From: Balneola sp.
GTDB lineage: Bacteria > Bacteroidota > Rhodothermia > Balneolales > Balneolaceae
Direction: 5' to 3'
NCBI GenBank assembly: GCA_028284195.1
Contig: JANQSE010000017.1
Span: 1-64,000, forward strand
DNA: 64,000 nucleotides
Within the stretch, counting starts at the first letter, position 1, and every line of letters begins with the position of its first letter. A program made the position numbers and the translations under genes. Shown piece by piece: positions 49,909 through 58,910 of the stretch. The notes below the pieces were generated by a model, which saw only the letters and a list, made by a program, of their open reading frames with translations, was not told where the DNA came from and did no database searches.

Positions 49909-51609
49909 TTAGTTATGGTGGATATCTTTGATCCGCATTTGCAGGGTTCGCCTGCCGTTCCAATTATTTTCTTCTACCACATAAGCTACATCAAATGTGC
50001 CGCTTCTTACAAAGGGAAGATATTCGTGCATGTTAAATCCAATAGCATCAAAAACTCCTGAATTTTCCTGCTTTACTCTCATTTTTAAATGGCCATTACC
50101 TACAATATTCGGAACCCCCACCGCCTGAACATTCTTGCTTACAAATACCGGCCTAAGGTTATGAGGGCCAAACGGTTCAAACTGGTTCAGCAGCTTCCAG
50201 AATTTCATGTCTATATCTGAAAAGCTTAGTTCAGCGTCAATTTGTAGTTCCGGCTCAAAACTGGTTTCTGATAAATCCAGGTACGCAATCTCGCTCATTC
50301 TCCACCTGAATTCAGATAATTTTCCTTCTTTTACTGTTAATCCCGCAGCAAATTCATGGCCGCCGTATTGTTCCAGCAGGTCTTCGCATTTTTTCATGGC
50401 GTTGTAAATGTTAAAGCCTTTTACACTGCGCCCTGATCCTTTTATAACTCCATCCACATTGCTTAGCATAATGGCCGGGCGATGATATAAATCTACCAGC
50501 CGGGAAGCCACAATACCAATCACGCCCAGGTGCCAGTCTTCTTTATATAGCACCATAATAGATGTCTGGTCCATATCCAGTTCTTCATCAATAATAGACA
50601 GAGCTTCTTCCATGGTTTTGCTGTCGGTATCACGGCGGCGCATATTTATAGATTCCAACTCATATGCACATGCTTTTCCTTCGGCTTCGGTTTCAGAGAT
50701 CATCAATTTAATGGCAGTAGTTGCATCTCCCATTCTGCCTGCGGCATTTATCCTGGGCCCTACAGAAAACACAATCTTGGTAGTATTAATATCTTCTTTT
50801 GGCATCTTAATCAGATCCAGCAATGCTTTAATACCAATGCGGGGCTTTTTCCGGATCATTTGCAGACCTTCTTTCATTAGGATGCGGTTTTCATCCACGA
50901 TAGGAACTATATCAGAAGCGATAGAAATAGCTACAAGATCCAGAAACTGATAGGCCACTTTTTTGGGTAAGCCCAACTTAATTATCGTCGCCTGTATCAA
51001 CTTAAATCCAACCCCTGCACCCGATAGCCCATCAAAGGGATACATACAATCAGGCCTCTTAGGATCGAGTACCGCTAATGCATCAGGTATTTCATTTCCA
51101 ACTGTATGATGGTCGCAGATAATAAGGTCAATTCCCTTTTCTTTGGCAGCTAAAGCCTCGTTGATAGCAGTGATTCCACAATCTACCGATACGATAAGGT
51201 TGGTACCAATGTCTTCTGCGTATTTAATTCCTTCCGGATTTATACCATATCCTTCTTTAAACCGATGAGGGATATAAAAATCCACATCTACACCAAACTG
51301 TTTTAAGAACAGAAGCAAACAAGACGTAGCAGTAGTGCCATCCACGTCGTAATCGCCGTAAACAAGGACTTTTTCGCTGTTACGAATGGCTAATGCGAGC
51401 CGTTCTGCACCCTGATCCATATCCTTCATCAAGAATGGATCATGTAATCTGTCTATCGTAGGTCTGAAAAAGAGTTTTGCATCATCATATGTTTCTATAC
51501 CGCGTATAGCCAGCAATTCGGCTATTTTGGCCGGAACCCCCAGTTTCTGCTTTAAGACAGATGCACGGGTGCCCTCTTCCGGCTGTGCGAATACCCAGCG
51601 GAATGACAT
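49909..51609 (-). CDS. recJ: Single-stranded-DNA-specific exonuclease RecJ
   Basis: The 566-residue nuclease (E. coli 577) has the DHH-phosphoesterase motifs VYGDYDVDGTTATSCLL, DCGITAINE, IICDHHTVG and DPKRPDCMYPFDGLSGAGVGFK. The DHHA1 region holds KGSGRSVKGFNIYNAM and YGGHEFAAG, and an OB-fold part follows to the C terminus. It degrades 5' ends of single-stranded DNA in recombination and mismatch repair. The start MSFRWVF at 51609 begins close to the conserved REEGTRASVLKQKLG-like stretch. Confidence 0.95.
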   Translation of the reverse strand: MSFRWVFAQPEEGTRASVLKQKLGVPAKIAELLAIRGIETYDDAKLFFRPTIDRLHDPFLMKDMDQGAERLALAIRNSEKVLVYGDYDVDGTTATSCLLLFLKQFGVDVDFYIPHRFKEGYGINPEGIKYAEDIGTNLIVSVDCGITAINEALAAKEKGIDLIICDHHTVGNEIPDALAVLDPKRPDCMYPFDGLSGAGVGFKLIQATIIKLGLPKKVAYQFLDLVAISIASDIVPIVDENRILMKEGLQMIRKKPRIGIKALLDLIKMPKEDINTTKIVFSVGPRINAAGRMGDATTAIKLMISETEAEGKACAYELESINMRRRDTDSKTMEEALSIIDEELDMDQTSIMVLYKEDWHLGVIGIVASRLVDLYHRPAIMLSNVDGVIKGSGRSVKGFNIYNAMKKCEDLLEQYGGHEFAAGLTVKEGKLSEFRWRMSEIAYLDLSETSFEPELQIDAELSFSDIDMKFWKLLNQFEPFGPHNLRPVFVSKNVQAVGVPNIVGNGHLKMRVKQENSGVFDAIGFNMHEYLPFVRSGTFDVAYVVEENNWNGRRTLQMRIKDIHHN

Positions 51610-51669
51610 GGTTTGTTTTATTTATTTTTTTATACATAAAGGCAGGATGGCGATCAAACCAGCAAGCCA

Positions 51670-51684
51670 ATGCACTAAGTGCAT
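51670..51684. promoter_or_regulatory. 15-bp perfect palindrome upstream of recJ
   Basis: ATGCACT A AGTGCAT. It lies in the 333-bp divergent region between recJ and the amino-acid dehydrogenase gene. The rest of that region holds only AT-rich sequence with TATATTTA (51833-51840) as a possible -7 box. An operator is possible, not shown. Confidence 0.3.
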
Positions 51685-51942
51685 AATTGCATTAAAATAC
51701 AATATCGTGTGTTAAATACTCAATGCTGTAACAAGTTTAAATAAACTATCTTTTTTGCTTTTTAACACCTTTCTAATTCCTTTTTTTAGAATAAATTGTG
51801 TAATCAGTTCCCAAAAAAATCCTCTTTTTTTCTATATTTAGGGGCTTTCGCAAAATTCAAAAATATCAGGAGAGTACAAAGAACAGAGAGATATTGTGAA
51901 GGTACACCCATACGATATACCATTAATATTAAGACTTTTACC

Positions 51943-53118
51943 ATGACTGAAACACCAATCCATGACCCCGTGAAAAACAAAAAAGCTAATCCCAGTTTCC
52001 CAGTCTTTAATGCTTTACAATCTCACGATCATGAGCAAATAGTAATTTGTTCGGATCCTGAATCCGGCTTGAAAGCTATCATAGCTATCCATGATACAAC
52101 GCTTGGCCCTGCACTTGGCGGTACCAGAATGTGGAATTACGAAACCGAAGAAGCAGCACTGCGCGATGTGCTTCGTCTTTCCCGGGGAATGACCTATAAA
52201 GCTGCGATTTCCGGGCTGAATCTTGGTGGTGGTAAAGCCGTGATCATTGGAGATCCTCATAAAGACAAGACTGAGATTTTATTCCGTGCTTTCGGCCGTT
52301 TTGTAGATGGGCTTGGCGGGCGTTATATAACTGCCGAAGATGTTGGAATGAGTGAGCAGGATATGGAATGGGTGTATTCGGAAACTAAGTATGTTACTGG
52401 AATACCAAAAGCCTTAGGTGGCAGCGGTAATCCTTCTCCGGTAACGGCGTTTGGTGTGTATATGGGTGCCAAAGCATGCGCCCAAAAAGCTTATGGAAGC
52501 GATTCTCTGGAAGGGAAAAAAATTGCTTTGCAAGGAGCTGGTAATGTAGCTTCTACTTTTGCACGGCATGCCGCTAAAGAAGGTGCCAAACTGTTTATTT
52601 CTGATATCTACCAAGAAAAGGCTAAAGCCTTGACTGAAGAAGTAGGCGGAACGCTAGTCCCTCCGGATAAAATATATGGATTAGACGTGGATATTTTTAC
52701 ACCATGTGCACTTGGTGGCATTATTAATGACGACACTATGGATCAACTGAAGTGCGACATTATTGCCGGTGGTGCCAACAACGTACTGGATGTCGAAAAT
52801 ATTCATGGGAAACAACTCATGGATAAAGGCATTATTTACGCCCCTGATTATGTAATTAATGCAGGCGGCTTAATTAATGTTGCCGGAGAACTGGAAGGAT
52901 ACAATGAGGAGCGCTGCCTGCAAAAAGCCGGTAAAATTTATGATACCATCCTGGATATTCTAAATTACTCAGAAGACAATAACATCCCTACGCACGTTGC
53001 CTCCAACATTTTGGCCGAGCAACGAATCGCACAGGTAGGTAAAACCCATAAGATTTATTCTTCCAAAGGACATTTTTCAGGCCGCGCCGGGGAAACATAC
53101 CTCACCGACAGACGCTAA
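51943..53118 (+). CDS. Glu/Leu/Phe/Val dehydrogenase family protein (leucine/valine-type)
   Basis: This NAD-dependent amino-acid dehydrogenase deaminates branched-chain amino acids to 2-oxo acids. Starting at ATG 51943 (MTETPIHDP) the product has 391 residues; the TTG at 51796 would add 49 low-quality residues and precedes a TATATTTA box, so it was not used. Motifs: GPALGGTRMW, catalytic lysine region NLGGGKAVIIGDP, ITAEDVGMSEQDM, dinucleotide-binding ALQGAGNVAST, and IAGGANNVLD. Of the family members it most resembles leucine or valine dehydrogenases by length and the GGTRMW box. It is monocistronic, with a terminator after the stop. Confidence 0.88.
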   Translation: MTETPIHDPVKNKKANPSFPVFNALQSHDHEQIVICSDPESGLKAIIAIHDTTLGPALGGTRMWNYETEEAALRDVLRLSRGMTYKAAISGLNLGGGKAVIIGDPHKDKTEILFRAFGRFVDGLGGRYITAEDVGMSEQDMEWVYSETKYVTGIPKALGGSGNPSPVTAFGVYMGAKACAQKAYGSDSLEGKKIALQGAGNVASTFARHAAKEGAKLFISDIYQEKAKALTEEVGGTLVPPDKIYGLDVDIFTPCALGGIINDDTMDQLKCDIIAGGANNVLDVENIHGKQLMDKGIIYAPDYVINAGGLINVAGELEGYNEERCLQKAGKIYDTILDILNYSEDNNIPTHVASNILAEQRIAQVGKTHKIYSSKGHFSGRAGETYLTDRR

Positions 53119-53135
53119 TAATTCCATATTTCATA

Positions 53136-53171
53136 AAGCCCTGTTAGTGAATATTTCTGCAGGGCTTCTTT
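53136..53171 (+). terminator. Intrinsic terminator before hslO
   Basis: Stem AAGCCCTG / CAGGGCTT (16-base loop), followed by CTTTA. The T run is short. Confidence 0.65.
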
Positions 53172-53189
53172 ATTTGTAAAAGATACTTT

Positions 53190-54092
53190 ATGAACAAAAA
53201 AGAATTCGAATTTAAAGACCGTCTCATCAAGGGAATCACGAAAGATGGGAATTTTAGAATTTCTGTTGTAAAAACTTCTGATATGGTGAAAGAAGCCCAA
53301 CAAAGACACAAGCTTTCTCTTTTGGGCACGACCATACTGGGCCGAGCACTTACTGCTACTATGTTACTCGCTTCTGAACTAAAAGGAGAAGAACGCATTC
53401 GATTACGAATGGAGGGAGACGGGCCTATTGGTTTTTTAGTAGCAGAAGCAAATAGTTTGGGAGAGGTGCGCGGCTATGTTGGCAACCCAACAGCTGAACT
53501 TGATTATACCAATCAAAAAGCGAAGTTAGGAGATGGACTCGGGCTCGGTTTACTTACCTTTCAGAAAACGCTTTACAATGAAGCCGAGCCAAGAACAAGT
53601 ACAATCCAGATAATGAATGGAGACGTAACTTCTGATATCGCACATTACCTGACACAATCTGAGCAAATTCCTTCTGCTTTGATGCTGGATGTTGGGTTCG
53701 ATGATGAGGGAAAAATCACAGAAGCAGGTGGTTTACTTATACAAAAACTGCCTGGTGCGCCTGAAGGGCAAATTGACATGCTTCAGGAACGTTTGAGCTC
53801 CTTCCCGGCCATTCATACTTTTTTTGAAGACGAGCAGTACATCGATGATGTGATACATAAAGTACTATCTCCAATTCAGGTAAAAGAGCTTTCCCGGCAA
53901 TTGGTAGATTTCTTTTGCCGGTGTAACAAAGATCGCTTTTTAAACGCTCTTTCTATGTTAAGCTTTGGCGATCTTAAAGAAATGGAGGGAGAATCACAGG
54001 AAATCGTTTGCCAATATTGCAACAATAAAGAGCATATTTCGAAGGATGAAATCGCTAACTTAATAACTGCTGCTCAGGCAAAAATGAATTGA
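53190..54092 (+). CDS. hslO: Redox-regulated chaperone Hsp33
   Basis: The 300-residue holdase is activated by oxidation and loss of zinc. The C-terminal zinc-binding region has the CxC...CxxC pattern: Cys243, Cys245 (FFCRCN) and Cys274, Cys277 (VCQYCNN). The N-terminal domain has GTTILGRALTATMLLAS and GPIGFLVAEANSLGEVRGYVGNP. Length and cysteines are typical. It is followed by a membrane protein gene starting within a few bases. Confidence 0.95.
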   Translation: MNKKEFEFKDRLIKGITKDGNFRISVVKTSDMVKEAQQRHKLSLLGTTILGRALTATMLLASELKGEERIRLRMEGDGPIGFLVAEANSLGEVRGYVGNPTAELDYTNQKAKLGDGLGLGLLTFQKTLYNEAEPRTSTIQIMNGDVTSDIAHYLTQSEQIPSALMLDVGFDDEGKITEAGGLLIQKLPGAPEGQIDMLQERLSSFPAIHTFFEDEQYIDDVIHKVLSPIQVKELSRQLVDFFCRCNKDRFLNALSMLSFGDLKEMEGESQEIVCQYCNNKEHISKDEIANLITAAQAKMN

Positions 54093-54094
54093 TT

Positions 54095-54919
54095 ATGGGA
54101 AATCTTAAGGAAGAAGAAGTACGACATATTGTTAACAGGGCAACAATGTTCCAGAAGTTCTATGGTTCTTCTGTGCAGCAACCTTCAAAAAAATTTGAAC
54201 GGGAATATGCTCATCTTTTCGAAATAACCGATTCGTTGAAACTGGATCGTGGATTTGTAACCGAAGCACTGCTTGAATATCATGGTGTACCCGTTGAGGA
54301 ACCTATTACTTTAGATGCAGGATTTAATAAAGCCGAAGTTCTTGGTTTTTCTTCAGGCGAGCTTACACCAGATACACTTCGGGAGTTACGGGGACAGATC
54401 GAATATCATTTTAATACTATAGGGGAAATTAAGCATCGGAAAAATAAAACCCGGTGGAAGGTTAAACCTACCGGACTTTCCAGGTTTATTGCTTCACAAA
54501 ATTCGTCGGAGGTTATAATGGAGAGCTCGGGAGCGGGGTTAAAAATAACAGCTTCCCAAAGTATGAAAACAGCAAACAAGTTCTATCTTCCGGCTTTGGC
54601 AGGTATTTTCACAAGCGTTATGATGTTTGCTGCTGCTGTATTTGAGCAGGGAGGAAGCGATAATGAAGGGTTTTTAATTGGCTCGGCTTTTTTTCTTGGT
54701 GTTAGTGTTCTATATACACGGTTCATTAATAAAAGAAAAAAGAAAAGAAAAGCTCGACTGGCAGAATTGGTTGAACGGCTGCAACAAATTTTAGAGCGCC
54801 GCCAAAAAGTAAACATGACTACTGAACCTGAAAGCACCATTTCAATTCCGGAAAATGAATATGATGGGTTTGATGAGATTGAAATTAAGGAAAGCTCAAA
54901 AGAAAAAACTTCTTCCTGA
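54095..54919 (+). CDS. Hypothetical protein with two C-terminal membrane segments
   Basis: The ATG at 54095 (MGNLKEEEVR) gives 274 residues; the frame also has TTG at 54089, two codons earlier, which overlaps the hslO stop. The N-terminal part is a charged soluble domain (about 1-155) with no known motif; two hydrophobic stretches follow at about 180-225 (LPALAGIFTSVMMFAAAVFE, GFLIGSAFFLGVSVLY). A basic KRKKKRKARLAELVERLQQILERRQK helix follows, then an acidic tail. I recognise no family. Convergent with the A-type Fe-S carrier gene (2 bases apart). Confidence 0.65.
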   Translation: MGNLKEEEVRHIVNRATMFQKFYGSSVQQPSKKFEREYAHLFEITDSLKLDRGFVTEALLEYHGVPVEEPITLDAGFNKAEVLGFSSGELTPDTLRELRGQIEYHFNTIGEIKHRKNKTRWKVKPTGLSRFIASQNSSEVIMESSGAGLKITASQSMKTANKFYLPALAGIFTSVMMFAAAVFEQGGSDNEGFLIGSAFFLGVSVLYTRFINKRKKKRKARLAELVERLQQILERRQKVNMTTEPESTISIPENEYDGFDEIEIKESSKEKTSS

Positions 54920-54921
54920 TA

Positions 54922-55350
54922 CTATATAGAAAAGCTGGTTCCGCAACCGCAGTCTTCAACTGAATTAGGGTTATCGAAAGTAAACCCCCGGGCATCTAAT
55001 CCGTCCGGATAATCGATTTCAATTCCTTCCAAGTACATTAGGTGCTTTGGGTCCACAATTATTTCTACTCCGTAACTTTCAAATATCTGATCTTCTTCCG
55101 TTCGATAATCCAAGCCAAGTTTGTAGCTCAAGCCCGAACAGCCTCCACCTTCAACGGCTATCCGCAAATACAGGTTTTCGTCCAATCCTTCTTTTTTAAT
55201 AATCGTTTTTACTTGTTTTGAGGCTCTCTCTGTAAGAGTAATAGATTCCCCGGTCAGCTCTTTTTTTTCTTCTTGCCGGGTTGATGGTTCCTCATCTACA
55301 TCAATCAGTGATGCAATAATATCATCTAAGTTGTCGTCGTGCTGTGCCAT
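54922..55350 (-). CDS. A-type Fe-S cluster carrier (HesB/IscA/SufA/ErpA family)
   Basis: The 142-residue protein has the three conserved cysteines: Cys71 in GGGCSGLSY and Cys134, Cys136 in VEDCGCGTSF. The core domain (about 36-142) follows an extra, acidic, likely disordered N-terminus (about 1-30). A-type carriers receive clusters from Suf or Isc scaffolds and deliver them to apo-proteins. LipA, a 4Fe-4S radical SAM enzyme further along, needs such a donor. No suf genes are in the window. Confidence 0.9.
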   Translation of the reverse strand: MAQHDDNLDDIIASLIDVDEEPSTRQEEKKELTGESITLTERASKQVKTIIKKEGLDENLYLRIAVEGGGCSGLSYKLGLDYRTEEDQIFESYGVEIIVDPKHLMYLEGIEIDYPDGLDARGFTFDNPNSVEDCGCGTSFSI

Positions 55351-55378
55351 TGTTCTCCTTATTTAGAACAAGTCAAAA

Positions 55379-56077
55379 TTAAGGATTTTTATTCGAAAAT
55401 GTGTAATGCACTACGCCCTTTTGCTCGAAGGTATCAAGCACACCTGCACTTGCCATATTCACTAAGATTTTCTCGGCACGATAGGTTGTAATATTTGATA
55501 TAATCGAAAACCGTTCAATAGTTATATCTCCATACTCATTTAAAAACCTGAACAGTTGCTGTTCCCTTTCACCGTATTCAAAAGTAACCCCTTCGGTTGA
55601 AGTTTTATTCCGGAGAATTTCGATGCGATCATCTGTGGCCTCAATGTTTTCATCACCCTGGCGGATATAAACTTTTCTCCTCTTTTTTCCTTTTATTGCA
55701 ACAGGCTTTTTTTCAGCTTCCGGAACTTCCACAATTAATACATCCTTTTTTCCGGTATGTACCAGTTCTAATTTTATATCTACAGATGGAATACACACTT
55801 CTTGTGCAGCCTGGTTAAGCCAAAATTCTTCTTCGTAATAGCTCTCAATACCAACTATATCACCATTATCTTCAACACCAATTAAAATCTTCCCTCCTTT
55901 TGTGTTGGCAAAGGCAGCCATTTCTTTAGCGATCTTTTCGGGAGTAGCTACTTTGTGCTTGAATTCGAGAAAGGAACTCTCTCCGGTTGCAATCAAATTC
56001 TTTAGGTCTTGTAACGACATCTCAGAAACAGTAACTGATTCTTGATTCTGCAGATATAGATCGTATTTGTTTTCCAT
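55379..56077 (-). CDS. AlbA_2 (Schlafen-type) domain protein
   Basis: The 232-residue protein has the AlbA_2 motif: ESSFLEFKHKVATPEKIAKEMAAFANTKGGKILIGVEDNGDIVGI (split as ESSFLEFKH and GGKILIGVEDNG), then KKDVLIVEVPEAEKKPVAIKGKKRRKVYIRQGDENIEA. A C-terminal winged-helix-like part (about 165-225) follows. Such proteins are often called ATP-binding or divergent AAA-4 and bind nucleic acids; their role here is unclear. The gene is 29 bases upstream of the A-type carrier gene and 33 bases downstream of gpsA on the same strand. Confidence 0.82.
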   Translation of the reverse strand: MENKYDLYLQNQESVTVSEMSLQDLKNLIATGESSFLEFKHKVATPEKIAKEMAAFANTKGGKILIGVEDNGDIVGIESYYEEEFWLNQAAQEVCIPSVDIKLELVHTGKKDVLIVEVPEAEKKPVAIKGKKRRKVYIRQGDENIEATDDRIEILRNKTSTEGVTFEYGEREQQLFRFLNEYGDITIERFSIISNITTYRAEKILVNMASAGVLDTFEQKGVVHYTFSNKNP

Positions 56078-56109
56078 GATTGGAAATCTATTTTAAAAGC
56101 TGTCAGTAA

Positions 56110-57120
56110 TTAAATAGAAACTTCGTCTTTGGGGTCTCTTGTCATCAACGCATTTAGCGCGTCTTTAGGGTCTTGATCTTCAAATAAAACCCGATATACC
56201 GCAGCGGTAATAGGCATATCCACATTATTCCGGTTCGCCCAATTATACACAGATTTTGCTGTCTTAATACCTTCAGCTACCATATTCATGCTTTGAATAA
56301 TCTCATCCAGTTTTTTGCCAAGCCCGATCTGGTTACCCACATACCGGTTTCGGCTATGCTTTGATGTACAGGTTACAATGAGATCTCCCATACCTGTTAG
56401 CCCTGAAAATGTATCAGAATGTGCACCCATCATCATGCCCATTCGCTTCATTTCGTGAAGCCCACGCGTTATTAAAGCAGCTTTTGCATTATCACCAAGT
56501 TCTGCTCCATCAATAACTCCTGCAGCTATTGCCATTATGTTTTTAACTGAACCGCCGATCTCAACTCCTATAATGTCGTTATTCAAGTACACCCTGAACA
56601 TTGGGGTAAGAAACGCTTCCTGGATCAACCGGGCTGTACGTGTTGAATAAGCAGCGGCCACAACTGTTGTTGGTTTAAGATGAGAGACTTCTTCCGCATG
56701 GCTTGGGCCATAAAGAACACCGATGTTGTCTTCGAGTGTAACTCCTTCCATCACTTCAATCAAAACCTGAGACATTGTTTTGAAGGTATCATTTTCGATC
56801 CCTTTGGAAACAGTAACCAGAATCTCATGTCCATCCAAACAAGGTTTTATTTTAGCGGCTATTTCCCGAAGAGCATGGGATGGAGTAGCAAAAACAACCA
56901 TGTCCTGATCTCTAAGACACTGCTCAAGATCATCATATGCTTTTATTGATTCTGGTAATTTTATATCTGATATATAGGATGGGTTTACATGATGATTATT
57001 GATACTTTCTACAACTTCTTTTTCGCGAGCCCAAATCTGTACATTATTTCCCGCAGTATCTAAAACGGTAGCAAGTGCAGTCCCAAAACTCCCGGCTCCG
57101 AGTATGGTTACATTTCTCAT
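56110..57120 (-). CDS. gpsA: Glycerol-3-phosphate dehydrogenase [NAD(P)+]
   Basis: The 336-residue enzyme makes sn-glycerol 3-phosphate for phospholipid synthesis. It has the N-terminal dinucleotide site GAGSFGTALATVL (8-20), the VSKGIEN stretch, the GPSHAEEV motif and the conserved lysine region GSVKNIMAIAAGVIDG. It overlaps plsY by 4 bp, so two enzymes of the same pathway (GpsA makes G3P, PlsY acylates it) are co-translated. Confidence 0.96.
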   Translation of the reverse strand: MRNVTILGAGSFGTALATVLDTAGNNVQIWAREKEVVESINNHHVNPSYISDIKLPESIKAYDDLEQCLRDQDMVVFATPSHALREIAAKIKPCLDGHEILVTVSKGIENDTFKTMSQVLIEVMEGVTLEDNIGVLYGPSHAEEVSHLKPTTVVAAAYSTRTARLIQEAFLTPMFRVYLNNDIIGVEIGGSVKNIMAIAAGVIDGAELGDNAKAALITRGLHEMKRMGMMMGAHSDTFSGLTGMGDLIVTCTSKHSRNRYVGNQIGLGKKLDEIIQSMNMVAEGIKTAKSVYNWANRNNVDMPITAAVYRVLFEDQDPKDALNALMTRDPKDEVSI

Positions 57121-57833
57121 GCTTCCACCTGTTCAGGTTCGGGCTGGGTGGTTTGTTCAACAACAACTTCCTTTTTACTTGAAGCACCCACTTTACTCTC
57201 CGTTCCGGCTAGTAACCTCTTAATATTTTCTTTGTGCTTCACAATAATTCCTGTTGCAATAATGGCCCCAAAAATAATCATGCTGCCATCCACTAATTTT
57301 TCCATCCCGAAACCATATCTCATTATCAGCAAACTGATTGGGTACAAGAACGATCCCAAAATTGAAGCCAAAGAAACATACCGGGTAAGTAAAATGGTGG
57401 TTACAAAAACAATTGCTGAAATTCCGATCGATATTGGTTCGATACCAAAGAGCATTCCACAAGCGGTAGCAGCTCCTTTCCCACCTTTAAAACCAGCAAA
57501 CAATGGAAACATGTGCCCAAGTACAGCAAAGAGTCCACAGCTAATTTTTAAGAATGCATCTACTTCCCAGTTCGGGGGAGATAAAGGGCCAACAAACATA
57601 TCCCAGGCCAGAGCACTTACCCAAAAAGAAGCCGCAAAGCCTTTCATAAAGTCCAGAGTAAATACGGCGACCCCGGCGGGCCATCCTAAAACACGAAATG
57701 TATTGGTTGTTCCCGCATTTCCACTGCCATGCTCACGAACATCCACTCCTTTGAAAATCTTTCCTACCCAAATGGCGGAAGGAATGGACCCCAATACGAA
57801 ACTAATTCCTAATACGGTAAGTGTTGCTAGCAT
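57117..57833 (-). CDS. plsY: Acyl-phosphate:glycerol-3-phosphate acyltransferase
   Basis: PlsY is an inner-membrane acyltransferase that makes lysophosphatidic acid from acyl-phosphate and G3P. The 238 residues include about five membrane segments, the SIPSAIWVGK and HGSGNAGTTN (G3P site) motifs and FKGGKGAATACG. The C-terminal tail (after ~205, KENIKRLLAGTESKVGASSKKEVVV, then TTQPEPEQVEA) is longer and charged compared with the usual ~200-residue protein. The stop overlaps the gpsA start. Confidence 0.95.
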   Translation of the reverse strand: MLATLTVLGISFVLGSIPSAIWVGKIFKGVDVREHGSGNAGTTNTFRVLGWPAGVAVFTLDFMKGFAASFWVSALAWDMFVGPLSPPNWEVDAFLKISCGLFAVLGHMFPLFAGFKGGKGAATACGMLFGIEPISIGISAIVFVTTILLTRYVSLASILGSFLYPISLLIMRYGFGMEKLVDGSMIIFGAIIATGIIVKHKENIKRLLAGTESKVGASSKKEVVVEQTTQPEPEQVEA

Positions 57834-57880
57834 GTCTGTATAATTTACACCAAGATACTATCTGTAGTGTAAGAAAAAAA

Positions 57881-58756
57881 CTAAACGTGCCTTTCGGCGT
57901 GATAGGATGAACGAACTAACGGGCCACTTTCCACATGCCCAATTCCAAGCTGCTCTCCAATTTCTTTATATTCGGCAAATTGATCGGGATGAACCCAATC
58001 CATAACCGGGTGGTGCATTTTGGTAGGCTGCATGTATTGCCCTATAGTTAATACATCCACTTTATGGTCAACACAATCCTGCATCAATTCAATTACTTCT
58101 TCACGAGTTTCTCCAAGCCCAACCATAATTCCCGTTTTCGATTTAATGCCTTCTTCTTTTACTCTCAGTAGTAGCTCCAGCGAACGTTCGTACTTTGCCT
58201 GAGGCCGGACTCGTCTGTATTTTCGGGGCACAGTTTCAAGATTATGGCTCAATACATCAGGTGGGGTATCAATGACAATCTGAAGTGCATCCCAAACCCC
58301 TCTGAAATCCGGGATCAAAGATTCAATAGTTACTCCCCGAATTGCTTCACGAATTGCCGTATGAGTAGCAGCAAAAATCGGAGCCCCTCCATCTTTTCTG
58401 TCGTCTCTGTTGATGGAGGTTAATACAACATGCTTTAATTTCATTTTAGCAGCAGCATCTGCAACTCGCGCTGGCTCATCCCAATCCAGTTCTGCCGGAG
58501 GCCTTCCGGTTTTGATGGCACAAAAAGCACACGATCGGGTGCATACATCTCCGAGAAGCATAAAAGTAGCAGTGCCTGCACCCCAACATTCCCCCATATT
58601 TGGACAGCGAGCTTCTGAACAAACGGTATTCAGTTTATTCTCATTAATCGTATCCAGAACTTCTTTGAACTTACCACCCGATGGAAGCTTAACCCGAAGC
58701 CATTCAGGGCGTCGCTGTGCTGATTTTTTTTCTACTACCTGGAGTTCTTTAATCAT
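57881..58756 (-). CDS. lipA: Lipoyl synthase
   Basis: LipA inserts two sulfur atoms into octanoyl groups on lipoyl domains. The 291 residues carry the auxiliary cluster cysteines (Cys46, Cys51, Cys57) and the radical SAM motif Cys72, Cys76, Cys79 (DVCTRSCAFCA). The C-terminal SSYHAERHV end is also typical. A repeat-bearing 154-bp gap separates it from lipB upstream. Its Fe-S clusters link it to the A-type carrier gene at 54922. Confidence 0.96.
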   Translation of the reverse strand: MIKELQVVEKKSAQRRPEWLRVKLPSGGKFKEVLDTINENKLNTVCSEARCPNMGECWGAGTATFMLLGDVCTRSCAFCAIKTGRPPAELDWDEPARVADAAAKMKLKHVVLTSINRDDRKDGGAPIFAATHTAIREAIRGVTIESLIPDFRGVWDALQIVIDTPPDVLSHNLETVPRKYRRVRPQAKYERSLELLLRVKEEGIKSKTGIMVGLGETREEVIELMQDCVDHKVDVLTIGQYMQPTKMHHPVMDWVHPDQFAEYKEIGEQLGIGHVESGPLVRSSYHAERHV

Positions 58757-58862
58757 GGGAATATTAGTTCTTATGCGCCATCCTGAAACCTGTCCACTAC
58801 ATTTATACTATGGAAGGCGGGAGAAAGGTCTTCAAAATTACTAACAAGTATAAGTAGTTGTG

Positions 58863-58901
58863 AAGATTCTTCTCCCGACAGTGATCGGGATCAGAATGAC
58901 A
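58863..58901. repeat. Dispersed-type intergenic repeat with TCCCGA/TCGGGA hairpin
   Basis: Between lipB and lipA: AAGATTCTTCTCCCGACAGT then GATCGGGATCAGAATGACA. The core TCCCGA...TCGGGA forms a 6-bp hairpin. The AGAATGACA end is the kind of tail seen in many Bacteroidetes and Balneolota intergenic repeats, and a variant occurs again at 59645-59655. Confidence 0.45.
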
Positions 58902-58910
58902 TTTCAAAAG

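Noticed and set aside
49765-50061. 98-residue frame upstream of and antisense to the end of recJ
   Set aside because: It overlaps the recJ C-terminus by over 150 bp, has no recognisable motif, and codon usage looks like antisense shadow.
51796-51942. TTG start adding 49 residues to the amino-acid dehydrogenase
   Set aside because: The extension is low-complexity, lacks family similarity and contains a promoter-like TATATTTA; ATG 51943 is the better start.
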